This document shows, piece by piece, positions 1-12,267 of a DNA stretch of 64,000 bases (positions are counted from its first letter, which is position 1; every line of letters starts with the position of its first letter). Origin of the DNA: Brachypodium distachyon (lineage: Eukaryota > Streptophyta > Magnoliopsida > Poales > Poaceae). A program made the translations under genes and the position numbers. The DNA lies in the NCBI RefSeq assembly GCF_000005505.3, contig NC_016132.3:25224501-25288500 (forward strand). Direction: 5' to 3'. Under the pieces are notes generated by a model. The model searched no databases. It saw only the letters and a program-made list of their open reading frames with translations, and had not been told where the DNA came from.

Positions 1-592
1 CAAATTGCAAAATTCACGGACGGACGACAACGAAATAAGCGTTCCTCCCTTTATTATTTGGGTGGATTTATTAAATTGCAGTTGGTAGTGATCCGGTAGC
101 GTTACCCGTACATCGCGTCAATTAAATTACCAAACAATGCCACCGCTCCCGCACAATCCCCGCGATCGCTCCGCGACTTGATGAAACAATAAACCGAGAA
201 ACCGATCTGCTTGCCTCGTTCTTCCCCATGGCCAGCCCGAGATCGGCCACCACCACTTCGATTTGCTTCGCTGCAGCCTTGATTCACTACGTGGCAGCCT
301 CAATTTGCCTTGCCCGGACTACAGTGTCATCATGGTCTCCTCTGTAGCCGCCGCCTCCTGCACAAGAGGGAGGGAAGAAGAGGAGGAGCCGAGTTAGGCG
401 CGGGGCGATCGCAGGCGGAGGGCAGCGTGAGCACGCGGGCAGGGGCACGCGGCGTGCGCAGGCGGGCATGGGCACACGGCGGGCAGTGGTGAGCGCGAGC
501 TGACGGACGGCGGTGCAAGACGAACGCCAGCGAGAAGAGGAGCATGGCCGCCTGGAAAACTTATCTGCCATACACTCACAGTGCCGCTACGA
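1..592. other. intergenic, no gene recognised
   Basis: Overlapping Pro/Arg/Cys-rich open frames occur on both strands at about 290-630. Their composition follows the local GC richness and none shows a recognisable domain. No RNA gene or terminal repeat was seen before the MITE that begins at 593. Confidence 0.5.
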
Positions 593-787
593 GAGCATGT
601 ACAATTCAAGGTGATAAGACAGGTGCTTACCAAAATAAACCAAGCATTTTTTTAAGCACTAGTGTTTATTTGTATAGAGGAGGTGCCAAATTAGGCATCT
701 GTTTAGTCTAAATAAGCATCGGTGCTTAACAAAAACCGGTTAATTTTTCTAAACACCCACCTAGACATCTTGCATTGTACATGCTCT
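593..787. mobile_element. MITE, TIR GAGCATGTACAAT
   Basis: The left end reads GAGCATGTACAATTCAAG and the right end, reverse-complemented, reads GAGCATGTACAATGCAAG. This makes an element of about 195 bp with matching termini over some 18 bp. The termini resemble those of the Tourist-like MITEs at 21176 and 27484 (GGGCATGTACAATGG), so it is probably a related PIF/Harbinger-derived MITE. The interior is AT-rich and non-coding. I could not find a clean 3-bp target duplication. Confidence 0.7.
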
Positions 788-1997
788 GGTCCAATAAACG
801 GTGGTGTGGTATTCTACTTTCAGTTCCCAGATGCGAGCTTTGTGACAGTTATTTGCCAAGTCAATTTGCGATCATGTTGATGGTTCTATTTCCGTGAAAC
901 AACCTGTGATAGTTTGTTGTACTGCAAAGGACCAATTCGATATAAGCAAAAAAATCACGCAGAAATAAGATTGTGATATTGAACCTGATTCAGATGCGTT
1001 AGTAGTCTGTTTATTTCAAAGTGTTGGTTTGAATTGTTCACATACACAATGGTAACAACTTTTATAATGAGCAGGGCTGGGCTCGCATATGTTTAAGTTT
1101 CTTGCAGCATACGAAGGACGCGCGCCAGAGTGCTCTCACATCTGGTCTCCATCAAGAAGGATACAATATGTTTTTCACAAACAATATCTTCAATAAGAAG
1201 CAGCAAAATTGTGCTGATAGATGTAGCCTTACAGGCCTTGCAGAGTGCAGAGAAGTTTTTTTTTTCTAGAATACTGAGTGCAGAGATGTAAAACGAGTTA
1301 CCATTTGCAATGCTAAAAATATTAATGACCTTTGAAATTTTAGTTTGACATCCTTAGTCTTAATGGTTTGACGCACGGGCTTTTAACTAGCATACTTCAC
1401 CTCCTCTTGCGGTCTTCCACCATACTCATGTCGAGGCTACAATGAATAATACCACAAATGATAAGTACTCATCTTCAGACTACAAGGTCAATTTTACAAC
1501 GGCGGCGTTAACACGGATACACCAAACTGCTTGGAAAATTCGCTTGGCCCATCCTCCAAAGCAGAGTTTGGATGGTGGACTAGCAAACATTACCAAGTCT
1601 CTTCTTGGTGTCACATCGTCGCACTAGGAGTTAGGACTACAAGCATTCTGAATTCTTGGACAGGTGACAAGTGAAAGAGCTGCGGCCTGCGGACTTGCAA
1701 TAAGCGGGCAAAGCGCTGGAAAATTACAGTTGAGAATAAAATCATGACACGATTAATATACATGGTCTTGTGTTGGCTGTCCATCGATTGACGCCAGAGG
1801 CTGGCTGGAGCATACCTTTTTTTCGAAGAAAAAACATGGTCTTATCTGAAAATTACAGTTCAAAATGCGTAACTTCCCTTATATCCAGCTCTCCAAATGA
1901 ATAAGTACTAGTTTCAGTTAAGCTACGAAAACAAAGATTTAATCAGGACACGGGAAGCTGTTGAGACGTTTCTCGACGGCACCTCCATATGCTTGAA
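788..1997. other. intergenic, 3' of the ABCG gene
   Basis: AT-rich non-coding DNA. Two short motifs recur: gaaaattacagtt near 1720 and 1850, and catggtctt near 1762 and 1835. The second catggtctt follows a small palindromic run (ttttttcgaagaaaaaa, about 1817-1833). The stretch just before 1998 should hold the 3' untranslated region of the ABCG gene. No gene was recognised. Confidence 0.5.
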
Positions 1998-4362
1998 TTA
2001 CTTCCTCTTGTTCTTGGAGGCGAAGCGGAGGACGAGGTAGAAGAGGACGCGGTAGAAGACGGCCCAGCCGAGCAGGTAGAGCACCATCCACCATTTGCGG
2101 TCCTCCACCACGCTGATGGCGAGGCTGTCGAGGATGGCGTCGCCGTTGAGCGGCGGGTCCGTGGAGAAGACCCGCTCTCCGCGGAACTCGTTCATGAGGA
2201 GGCCCTCGTAGGGGTACTTCATCGTGGAAATGGTGTTCATCCACTTCCACCCCAGCGGGATGCTGTGGCTGTTGACGAAGTAGCCGCAGAAGAGGAAGAA
2301 GAGCGCCGTGAAGGCGATCACCGCCGCGTATCTGAGTCAAGATCGAGAGTCGAGACGGAGGAGGCGTCAGCATTAAAACACGTTGAGCTGCCTGTATGTG
2401 AAATGAATAATTTGTGTACTCCTACTACTTACCCAAGGATGAAGTTTGGGACGATGGAGCTGATGAAGACGACGAAAGAGTTTGTGGAGAGGAGCGAGGC
2501 GTAGAGCATGACGATGAAGTAGAGGAACTGGCCGTGGAGTTCGATCGCCCACCAGACGATGAAGGCGTAGACGGCGGACTGCAGCAGGAGGAACGGCAGG
2601 TAGGTGATGACACCCGCGACGACGTAGGCGGATGCCCGGTACGCGTTGTGCGATGTCTCCCTGATGAAGATGAAGCGCTCCTGGATGAATGCCGGCACGG
2701 CGTCGTTGGAGGAGAAGAAGAAGACGCAGACGGTGAAGATGAAGAAGCTGAGGCGGTTGGTGATGCCCTGCGTGTCGGCCTTGGGCTTGGTGAACATGGT
2801 GGCCATCAGGATCCCCATGATGGTCAGCACCATCAGCCGCGACAGGAACAGCTCCGGCGTGCGCCAGATGTTTGTGAAATTGCGCCGCATCAGCACCAAC
2901 ACCTCCCGCAAGTAGGAGTTGGCGAACTTGCCCCGGTGTCCCTGAAGCGCGTTCATGCCGTGGGCGCCCGTGGAGGCCGTCCCGGTGCCGGCGCCGGCCA
3001 CGCGGTCCGTCGGCGTCAGGTAGTCGGCCTCGTTCACCGTGTACACCGAAATGCTGCTCAGCGGAGTGGGTGTCCCCATCACGATCTCCGGCGCGTACCT
3101 GTGAAACCCCGGCGACAAGCTCGGAGGAGCGTTCTTGCCGCCGTTGTTCTGGTCTTTCTTAGCGCGCCTGGACGGCGTGAACCCGCTGCTCCAGGGGGAC
3201 TTGGAGTGCTGGCTCCTGAGGCTGTGGTCGAAGTCATCCTCGCCCCCGGCGCCAGGGCCAGACAGAGGCGTCGGGGCGAGGCTGGACACGGTGGAGAACC
3301 CCTCGGCGGCGAGCTTCCGCGGCTTGAGCCCCGTGAGGCAGAACTCGGCGAGCGCCTTGACGCCGAACTCCGACTGGTCGTACTCCTGGATCACGTCCAG
3401 CAGGTTCTCGATGGAGTTCTCCCCCTTGGGCACCTTCCGGCCCATCCGGCCCAGGTGCGCGGTGACGTCCTTGGGCCCGCCGCTGTACATGAGCTGCCCG
3501 CGGGCCAGGATGATGAGGTGGTCCAGCAGCTGCAGGATCCGCGACGACGGCTGGTGGATGGTCAGCACCACGGTGCTCCCGGCGCACGCGATGTCGTGCA
3601 CCTTCTCGATCACGCTGTGCGCGCTCGTCGAGTCCAGCCCCGACGTCGGCTCGTCCAGGAACAGCAGCGCCGGCCCGTGGATTATGTCCACGCCGATCGA
3701 TACCCGCCGCCGCTCCCCTCCCGACACCCCCCTCGTGCCTTCGTCCCCGATGTACGTGTTCCTCGACGTCTGCATGCATGCATCGGTAAATTTGAACTAA
3801 AACCACCGGCCGCAAGAATTATGATTGTTTCTGTACTGTATGTTCTGGTTTTTACCGTGAGGCCGAGCTGCTCGATGAGGTTGTCGACGCGGACCCGCTT
3901 GTCGGAGACGGAGAGGGCGCTGCCGAGGCGGAAGTCGGCGGCGAACATGAGCGTCTCGTAGACGGTGAGCATGGGGAACAGGCGGTCGTCCTGCATGACG
4001 TAGGCTGACGTGCGCTTGATGACGCTGGGGCTCATCTGGACGCCGTCGAGGGCCACGCGGCCGTCCAGGCTGGAGATGCGGCCCGCCAGCGCGTCCAGGA
4101 AGGTCGACTTGCCGGCCCCACTGGGGCCCATCACGGCAGTGACACAGCCCTTGGGAGCATAACCCGTGATCTCGTGCAGAAGGTCCACGTCCTTCTTCTC
4201 CCACTCCCCGCCGGCGCCGCGCTGCTTCTTCACCACAGTGTACGTCAGGCTCGTGAACTCCAGACCGCCAGTGAAGCCCGCCGCCGGCGGCCGCTGCTGC
4301 TGCTGCGCCATGTCTATCGCCGCCTCCAGGTCTCGGTGCCGGTGGTTCTGCTGCTTCGCCAT
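1998..4362 (-). CDS. STR2: ABCG half-transporter, STR2-like (arbuscular mycorrhiza)
   Basis: Three exons in minus order, 4362-3856, 3769-2433 and 2331-1998, join in frame into 725 residues without a stop. The nucleotide-binding domain comes first: Walker A GPSGAGKST near residue 79, ABC signature VSGGERRR near 184, Walker B LLFLDEP near 204. A long polar linker of about 150 residues follows, then an ABCG membrane domain (RRNFTNIWRTPELF to the C-terminal FYLVLRFASKN). This NBD-TMD order and the long linker fit the STR/STR2 pair, half-transporters of the arbuscule membrane that are thought to export lipid to the fungus. The linker lacks the TPRTP-type repeats of STR, and its TVNEADYLTP stretch and C-terminus resemble STR2. 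I chose the ATG at 4362 because the upstream in-frame start is GTG. Another ABCG of the same subgroup is the main alternative. The function is inferred from family knowledge. Confidence 0.78.
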
Positions 4363-5030
4363 TGTGCTTGTGCACACGGGCTACCGTGGTACGTGTACGA
4401 TTTATTTTTGTAACCATCCGATGTGTTGGGAATTTAAAGTGTTGGGTCTTTTTATTGGGACGTCGCTGCGAGCTTGCAGGTTTTGTTCCCGTCGGTATGC
4501 ACCAAAGCGCGGGCGGCGGAACTGATGATGGACAACGAGATTCATCGGAGTGAACGTTGGTATATGTAAGGTTTGTTTTTTGGGTTGGGTCGCCTCGCCA
4601 AGAGGTGATTGGCGGTTTGTCCTCGACCGTATCATGGACGGGGACTCATGAATCGCGAGATAACAGCAAATTTTGAGCTACCCTTGCAATCGCAATCAGA
4701 TTCGATCAGAAAAGTTTGGTGAGCTAATTAACACGAGTCGTCAAGCCAGACATATGCTCCAAATTAGTCGGTGGATTCAAGAAATGCGTGGCGAGAAGGG
4801 AACAAAACAGGTATTCCAAGTCGAGTTAGGAGCAATAATTTGACACGGGAAGCTTCTACAGAGACCAACTACGAGAAAAAGAACAGATTCGAAACTAAGT
4901 AGCACACAGTTGGAATGCCATCCCTTTTAAGCCAACGAATTCAGATAAACCTCTTTCTGCACCAGCAGCGGTAACAAGAAATTCATGGCAATATGTTTCA
5001 GAAAAAAAACATGGCAATATGGCCCTTCAA
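4363..5030 (-). promoter_or_regulatory. upstream region of the STR2-like gene
   Basis: Non-coding DNA between the STR2-like start codon and the 3' end of the LINE. The minus strand reads TTTCTTGTTAC at 4982-4972, which matches 9 of 11 bases of the mycorrhiza-associated MYCS element as I remember it (TTTCTTGTTCT). By eye I found no P1BS site (GNATATNC). A CCAAT box with an A-rich stretch lies near 4447-4460. The promoter may be short because the LINE starts about 670 bp upstream of the ATG. No experimental support is visible in sequence. Confidence 0.35.
4984..5021. repeat. 12-bp direct repeat around a 14-bp A-rich insert
   Basis: The 12-mer catggcaatatg occurs at 4984-4995 and again at 5010-5021. 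It flanks tttcagaaaaaaaa. This is the structure expected of a target-site duplication around an extremely short poly(A)-tailed insertion. Confidence 0.6.
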
Positions 5031-5093
5031 TATTTTTTTTTAACGTAAATGTAATATATTAATCATTAGAATTACAGTCTTTTCTCATCACAT

Positions 5094-8000
5094 TTACAAG
5101 CTCGTGCGGGTAATCACCCAACCAAACATTGGTACAGTTGCCAAATTAGCAAGGTAGTCACTAGCGGCGTTTTTGTACCGGGAGATCTTGCTTATAGTCA
5201 CTTCACGGTCTCCTTGAATGATCTCCTGGATCACCTGAAACAAGTTCCGATAGCTCGAGCGGGAGATATCTTTCTCATCAATGATCAGCCTCACCGCCTC
5301 AGCACAATCAATTTCCAGGCAGATAGGCAGTTGTGTGTGATGCAAGGCCAGCTTTAGACCTTCCGCAGAGGCCTCAAGTTCTGCCTCAAGTGGGTCGTTG
5401 CAATGTGCAAGAGCCCTGCATGCCGCCATGATGGGACGGCCATTGTCATCTCTGAGGATCATCCCAATTCCTGCACGTCCAGTTGCCACGGCGAAGGAGC
5501 CATCCACATACAGTTTAGTATAACCAGGGTCTGGCGGTTTCCAAGGTGGGTGTGGTTCTCTGCTCAGGTCTTGTTTCCGTTGCTTTCCATTCAGACCAAC
5601 GACATGTTTCCCTTTAACCAAATCTACATCCGGATGCTGATCACAAAAAAGCAAAGTGGTTATGTAACTCGATAAGAATCTCTTTGAAGCTTCAACATGG
5701 GGAGCCGGCTTGTCATGTGTGATCTCGTTGTGGACATGCCAAATTCTCCAAATGGTCACGAGGGTGACCATGATCTGGATTTCGTTCATCTTCTCAAGTG
5801 TGTTCAGCAGCCATTCAGGTTCATTCCGGACGATGTTCTCCAGGTTCGGCACAGGCCACTCCTCGCGCATGTCAGTCCAAAGCGCCCTGGCATTGGGGCA
5901 TCTAACGAGAGCGTGGAAACAATCTTCGTCCATGCAGCCACAGATGGGACAGGTTCGAAGAGTTTTAATGTTTCTATGACTCATATTCTTTTTAGTGGAA
6001 AGAGCATTACGGGAGACTTTCCAGGCAAAAATTTGAACTTTGTGGGGGACATTCGCTTTCCAGATTTTGTTCCAAATGAGTCTCCGGCCGTCGGGCATGT
6101 TACTCGTAGCAAGCGCAGAGCCAGGTGATACGCACTCTTAACTGAGAATTTGCCCAGCCGATCCGGTTGCCAGGTCAAAGTGTCCTCTCCAAATTGAGGG
6201 GCGGTTTTGATTTTCAAAATAGCAACCCGATCAATGGAAAGAAAGCACCGATTGACCTTTGTGATATCCCATTCACCGTTTGGTACCAAGAGGTCGGAAA
6301 CCCTTCTCAGACGGGAATTCCCTCGTTGAGTGATTGGTTTCATGGTGAGGTCACGAGGGATCCTAGGGTCACGCCAAATGCTGATTTTAGAGCCATCTCC
6401 GATGCGCCAAATGATGCCTTTCTTTAGAAGCTCCAGGCCAAACTCAATCACCTTCCACGAGGATGAAGCGTTTCCAGTAAACACATATCAATAATATTAC
6501 TGTCCGGGTAGTATTTTGTCTTGAGAACTCTTGCACAAAGACTATCAGGGTTTTGTATCAATCTCCCGGATTGCTTGGACAGAAGGGCTTGGTTGAAAAG
6601 GTGCATGTCCCTAAATCCAAGCCCTCCATGTGTTTTTGGCTGCATCATGGAGTCCCAACGATCCACAGCATTTTTCTTTTTCCATCCTTTTTTCCCCACC
6701 AGTAATCCGTCATGATTTGTGTAAGATCATTGCACAGGCCGATGGGCAATTTGAAAACTCCCATGACATAGGTCGGTAGGGTTTGGCCGATAGCCTTGAT
6801 CATGACTTCTCTTCCTCCGCTAGATAGGTGGCTCTCACCCCATTGAGTCATTTTCTGCACTAACTTATCCTGGAGAGTCTGGAATTTTCCCTTGTTCATC
6901 CTTCCCTCGGGTGTGGGCAGCCCCAAATATTTGGCTTCAAACTTTGTCCACTCAACTTGTAGCAAGTTCTTGATCTCTGCCTGGATGTTTTGAGGGCAGA
7001 GGTCTCCCAAGAGCATGGAGCACTTCGAGGGATTAATCAACTGCCCCGTACTCCTCATACCTCTTAAGCAACTGCTTGATCTCGGTAGCCTCAGCAGTGT
7101 TAGGTTTAAAGAACAACAAACTATCGTCCGCAAACAAAAGGTGTGTAATACCAGGCCCCCTTCGGCATATCTTGAGCGGTGTGATGCGCCCTTCTTCAGC
7201 AGCACGATGCATAAGCAACGACAATCCATCTGCGACGAAAAGGAACAAGAAGGGAGAGAGGGGGTCTCCTTGGCGAAGGCCTCTCGATGGCTGGAAAATC
7301 TTGCCACAAGAACCATTAAATTTGACTGAATATCTGACCGACCGAACACATGCCATGATCCAGGTGATCCAAGTTTCATCAAAACCCAGCTGCCTCATCA
7401 TTTTCTCCAAAAAATCCCAATCAACCCTGTCATAGGCTTTCGAGAGGTCAAGCTTGTATGCAGAGTGGTTCTTATCAGTATTCTGATTCTGCTCAATGAA
7501 GTGGAAGCACTCAAAGGCAATAAGGGCGTTGTCGGTGATCGGCCGTCCAGGGATGAAAGCGGACTGGTTGGGTGTGATGATGTCGTGAAGCATAGTTCTT
7601 AATCTATTGACCAGGCACTTAGCAACAATCTTGTACGCCACTGTGTAGAGGCTAATCGGATGGAAATCCTTCAAGGTTTCAGGTTGATCACCTTTCGGGA
7701 TTAAAACAATGATCGTGTCATTTGCACCAGCAGGCATGATTCCAGTGGCGAAGAAACGCTTAACCGCAGAAATAATACTATGCTTCAGAACAGCCCAATT
7801 ACGCTAGAAGAAACGGGCCGGAAATCCATCCGGGCCTAGGGCTTTGAGGGGCCCAATCTGGAAAAGCGCGTTCGAGATTTCTTTGTCGCTGAATTCAGCG
7901 CATAGGTGTTCATTCATGTTTTCAGAGACTTTAGGTTCAAACAGGCCAACAATGTCATTTGGGTCAAGGTTTGGGTCAGCCTCAAAGAGTTCACGAAAAT

Positions 8001-8752
8001 TAGTCGTTCCATTGTTTCGAGCTGCCGTTGATTAGTCTGCCAGTCCCCATCCGTGTTCTTCAGCTTTTTGATTTTATTCTTTCTTGCTCTCCAAACAGCT
8101 CTACTGTGAAAGAATGCAGTGTTACGATCCCCTGCTCTGATCTAATCAACCCTAGAGCGTTGAATCCAAACCATTTCTTCTTTGTACAGCAGCTCATTAT
8201 GTTTATCGGTTAGGCGTCTAATCTCCTTTCTGTCCGCTCCGGCAGCCACAACACTCTCAATAGCCTTTCTGGTTTTCTCAATTTCCTTCGTAATATTCCC
8301 AAAAAAATTCCGGCCCCAAGGGAAAAGGGTGTTCATCATGGTTTTAAGTCCTTCGTTAACTGAAGCAAGATCCTCAGCATGGCCCATTGAGGTCTAGGTG
8401 TTGGCCACAATCTCCTCAAGTTCGGGCGCCTTCTCCCACATAATCTCATAGTGGCGAACTTTCCTACAGTCCGGCTGTATTGTTTCCTTGGCGAAGGTGA
8501 CACCGATGGGGCTATGATCTGAACAAGGCAAAGTCAGATGTTTAATTTCAGTCTCGGCGAAGAGATCTCGCCAACTGTCAGTCGCAACTGCACAATCCAG
8601 GCGGACTTTGACGTTTTTCCGACCGCTCTGTTTATTATCAAAGGTGAAGAGGGCCCCAGAGAAACCGAGATCCACCAGACCACAGCTTTCCAGTGTGTCA
8701 CGAAAAGCTCTGATTTGCGAATCCGATCTCCGGGTTTCAGAGAAGTGCTCAT
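5094..8752 (-). pseudogene. LINE ORF2, 3' part: endonuclease end, RT, zinc-binding, RNase H
   Basis: Minus strand. 8752-8397 encodes the C-terminal endonuclease part (RLDCAVATDSW, CSDHSPIGVTF). The reverse transcriptase spans about 7737-6645, with PISLYTVAYKIVAK, DLSKAYDRVDWDFLE, GLRQGDPLSPFLFL and the catalytic LLFADDSLLFF. A zinc-binding region (CPICGCMDEDCFHALVRC) lies near 5960, and an RNase H domain with VDGSF, EAELEASAEG and IDCAEAV runs to 5094. The RT is split by frameshifts near 7050 and 6680, and further breaks occur near 8150-7740 and 6450. In life this protein would nick DNA and copy its own RNA by target-primed reverse transcription. This copy is broken. Confidence 0.88.
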
Positions 8753-9023
8753 TGTTTGGCGACAAAAATAACGAAACTCTAAGGCAAAGAGTGTATTTTC
8801 TCAAACGCTCCAGGAGAAAGAAAAAGGTGCGGGCGTGCGAGTGTACTAATGTACACAAATAAATAAAACAAAGTAGGGAACACATGTATTTTATTAATCT
8901 CACCATGGAGAAACAAAATTACAAGTTCCCTTATACATCATGCGCTCCGTGTGGCCTGCTAGCACTGCCAACATGACATAGGCGATTGCGGTTTCTTGGT
9001 TCACCGGGCCTTGGAAAGCTCCT

Positions 9024-9073
9024 GCTTAATTACGTCCGCAGGTCAAGCCTGCGGACCACCTCCGATTAAGCTG
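9024..9073. repeat. nested palindrome
   Basis: An outer pair (gcttaat ... attaagc) encloses an inner pair (ccgcagg-tcaag-cctgcgg). The inner stem is 7 bp with a 5-nt loop. It lies near the left end of the insertion in the LINE. Confidence 0.5.
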
Positions 9074-9599
9074 CTGCAATGGTGTCGTCTTCAAGTCTTG
9101 TCTTCTCCTTGTGCTTGGTGCATAAGATGGTGGTGATGAATAGGAAGAGAGGGGTGGTACGACCCCGCTCCGTCGATGCTAAGACACGATCGTTCGACCG
9201 TGCAGGTGCCGAATGACGTGCTACACTATCTTGTCGATGTACGATGAAGTGTCAAGCTGACACGCGCCTTGTCAGCTAGACAGGTTGATGAAGTGGCCTT
9301 CGCCTCGTTGGTACCCGGCCTGTAAAATCTCCACCTCGTCGGACCGGACAGGATGTCTTGCCGTCACATAGCGTCAGTGTCCAGCAAGAGCATGTGGTGT
9401 GGTGATGTACTTCATCGATACAAGGACATGTCGGTGGAGTTGATTCGCGTCGTCGGTGCTTAGTCGGTGTTGGAGAAGATGCTTGGATACCGGAATGCCA
9501 TTGGCAATGCGGATGAGGGAGTAGACTTGATGTTGAAGACGATGATGTAGATGCTGTTGGAGGTGCAACAAACCTCGCCATGAGTCAATGAAGGATGCG

Positions 9600-10215
9600 C
9601 CCAAGCGGGCGCGGTGTAGCGGTGTCTCAACGGACACCGCGTAGGTGGCCGCCATGAGTAGCGGCATGCTGATTCGAAGTTGATGAAGAGTGCGCCAATA
9701 TGGGCGCCGTGTATGGTGGTGTCTCAGCGGCCACCACGTAGAAGGCCGCCACGAGCGATATCGTATTGATGCTGAGTTGGTGAAGACTGTGCTAAGGCGG
9801 GCACCGTGTACATAGTGGTGTCTCAGCGGACACCACGTAGAAGGCCGCCAGGAGCAGCACTAACCTGTGAAGGATGCGCCAAGACGAGCGCCCCGTATCG
9901 CGGTGTCTTAGCGGACACCACGTAGAAGGTCGCCACGAGCGGTGACATGCATGACATGAAGTTGTTGAAAAGTGCGCCAAGGCGGGCGCCGTGTATGGTG
10001 ATGTCTCCACAGACACCATGTAGACGGCGGTCGATGAAGGATGCGCTAAGACGGGCGCCCTGTATGGTAGTGTCTCGACGGACACCAAGTAGAAGGCTGC
10101 CATGTGCGGCGGCATCACGACGCCGGATCGATGAAGGACATGTAAGCAGGGAGCCCTGTATTGCGGTGTATTGATAGACACCACATAGAAGGCCGCCATG
10201 AGCGGTGTCGTTTGA
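9600..10215. repeat. tandem array of 70-98 bp units, each with a hairpin
   Basis: About seven units carry variants of gtgtctcagcggacaccacgt followed by agaaggccgccatgag. The marker recurs near 9633, 9731, 9829, 9913, 10010, 10080 and 10177, so spacings are 98, 98, 84, 97, 70 and 97 bp. Most units contain a hairpin of type TGGTGTC-N6-GACACCA; the best, near 9812, has an 8-bp stem. One outlying copy lies at about 10745. Minus-strand translation repeats AAFYVVSVETP-like peptides, but stops and frame changes between units argue against a real protein. Confidence 0.7.
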
Positions 10216-10379
10216 CAATGGGGGAGAGCTGCGGGTCGACGGACACCTCCCGATGACACGAACGATGCAGAAATCGCCAACAACTGGGCCGCCACTGGCG
10301 GCGGCGTTCAAATAGATGTCGGCTAGCTTGTAGATGGAGACGACGCCCTGTTCAGCAAGGTAGCGCTCCGCCTGGGGCG

Positions 10380-11110
10380 GGCACGGTATAGACGACGTCC
10401 ATGTCCGCGTCATCGCACACGATGGCTGTTGATGTTGACAGGATGTTGTTGAAGACGCGGCGTCCCGCATCGCTCGGGCAGGTGCCAGAATGTGGCGCAC
10501 GGCCCGGACGGCAATCATGAGATTGCTAAGCTCCGGAGACAACGACATGCCTCCTGCATGCACCTTCATGGCACCTTGGTAGACAAGAAAGAGAGAAAGA
10601 TAGAGACATATGTACTTACCATGATGAAAGAAGAGCGCATGCTTTACAACATGCGTTGTACGTGCATGCTGCCCTTGCAGGTTGAGCTTGTGTGTGTTGT
10701 TGTGCTTGAGGCAGCGGGAGAAGACACCCGCCTGACGCCGTGTATTGCGGTGTCTCAGTGGACACCACATGGGCATGGCTACCATGCCTTGATGATGCCA
10801 CTTGTTGATGAAGAACGTCCTGCCTAGGGCGTGCAGTATGTCGACATCGCCCACGACCGCACCAACGGCATGGACGGACATGTGCTGATTATTGATGAAG
10901 ATGATGTCCCGCACTGAGCGGGCGCCGGAACATGGCGCACGGCCCGCGACAGCAATCAGGACCACGTCAAAAGATGATCGCAAAATCACGCTGCTAAGCT
11001 CTAGAGACAACGGCATGCCTCCTGCCTGCTTTATCTCCATGCCACCTGCATAGATGAGGAAGATAGGAAGATTGAGGGTTCTTTACGTACCATTGTGAAA
11101 GAAGAACTCA
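10380..11110. repeat. degenerate tandem duplication of about 440 bp
   Basis: The block starting near 10481 (cgcacggcccggacggcaat, then gctaagctccggagacaacg and catgcctcctgc, ending in a gaaagaagag stretch) recurs from about 10921 with substitutions and small indels. The two copies are offset by roughly 440 bp. They belong to the insertion inside the LINE. Confidence 0.6.
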
Positions 11111-12148
11111 TCTCCCTGTACGGCGCCCCCCTTGGACGAGCACGTGGCCGGCCGTTGTCCTTGATGTCCAGAGACATGTACTCTCGTTATGCATACATTG
11201 CTTGACGCCATGCTTTGGACGCGGCGTCTCGCTGACCTTCGTCTTGGTCCTGTACACCTCGATGAACCCATCATTGTGTAATGCGTGCACCGCCGGCAAT
11301 CTTGGGCGCGTGGGCGCCGCACCTGCGTCCCCTCGGGATCTTCTCCTGTTCACCCCGACCTGCATCTGAATGTAAACGAGTAGAAAGAAGATCTTACGTG
11401 ATATGCATGGCGATCTCCTACGTGACCTTGTGCGCGGCGTGCGCCGTCGTCTTGGGCGCGCCCAGCCCGCTGCCCTGCGTGTAGATTCTTCGTACGTGTA
11501 AGGCGCCGCTGTGCTGCCGTGCAGATCTTCGCCGTCCTGGGCGGCTGTGCCTGGGTGCACGAGTGGTGTGCTGCCGCCATGGGCGCGCCCGTCGCAGCCC
11601 TCGTGGTCCTCCTCTACGTCGTCTTGAGGCTTGAGCGCGTATAGCACGGCCGTGCGTCTAGCCTTCTGGATCCCTGTTAGTCCCGTTGCCGCCGACTTGG
11701 CCTCGCTCTCTGCGCTGCCCTGCGTCTGGCCCTCGATCGATCGAGTCTTGGACCTGTTCGCCTTGATTTGGGTGCGTCTGAGCGCTGCCTTCCCCCCTCC
11801 GTTTGTGATTGAGTTCCGGTATATAACCAGCTATTGGACCCCCGAGCTCCTGGAGTCCTCGGGATATATTCGAACCGTTAGTCTGTTCTTATCTGCAAAT
11901 TGAGATAGAGTTTGTTAAGAGCACGTCAGGCAACGTGCATGTTGATATTTATCTCCCCGTGGACTCTGTTAGGCCTTTTTTACATGCGTGACTTCACTGC
12001 ACCATGGGCCCAACATGCGCCAACCTGGATGGATTAGCAAACAATCACGTTCATGTATAAGTCAGTGCCGTGCTTGCCGGACGTACGCATGGACGAGGAC
12101 GATGCTGTACGTTCATGTAAACGTCGCCAAGTTCACGACAAACATACT

Positions 12149-12267
12149 ACTCCTCCGTCCAACAAAAAATGTCTCAACTTTAACTAAATTTGAATGCTTA
12201 CACTAAGTCACGTCTAGATACATTTAAATTTTGACAAAATTAAGACATCTTTTATTTAACGGAGGGA
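12149..12267. mobile_element. Stowaway-type MITE
   Basis: The left terminus is CTCCTCCGTCC after TA. The right terminus is acggagggaa before TA, giving inverted ends of the Stowaway type. The interior is AT-rich. It sits inside the insertion that splits the LINE, so it arrived later. Confidence 0.75.

Noticed and set aside
2414..3961. A 515-codon plus-strand open frame across the ABCG gene
   Set aside because: It is antisense to the ABCG exons, crosses both introns and has Arg/His/Asp-rich low-complexity content produced by GC-rich codons on the other strand.
9823..11040. A 405-codon minus-strand frame in the tandem array
   Set aside because: It follows the repeat periodicity and changes frame between units. 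No domain, splice evidence or start context supports a protein.
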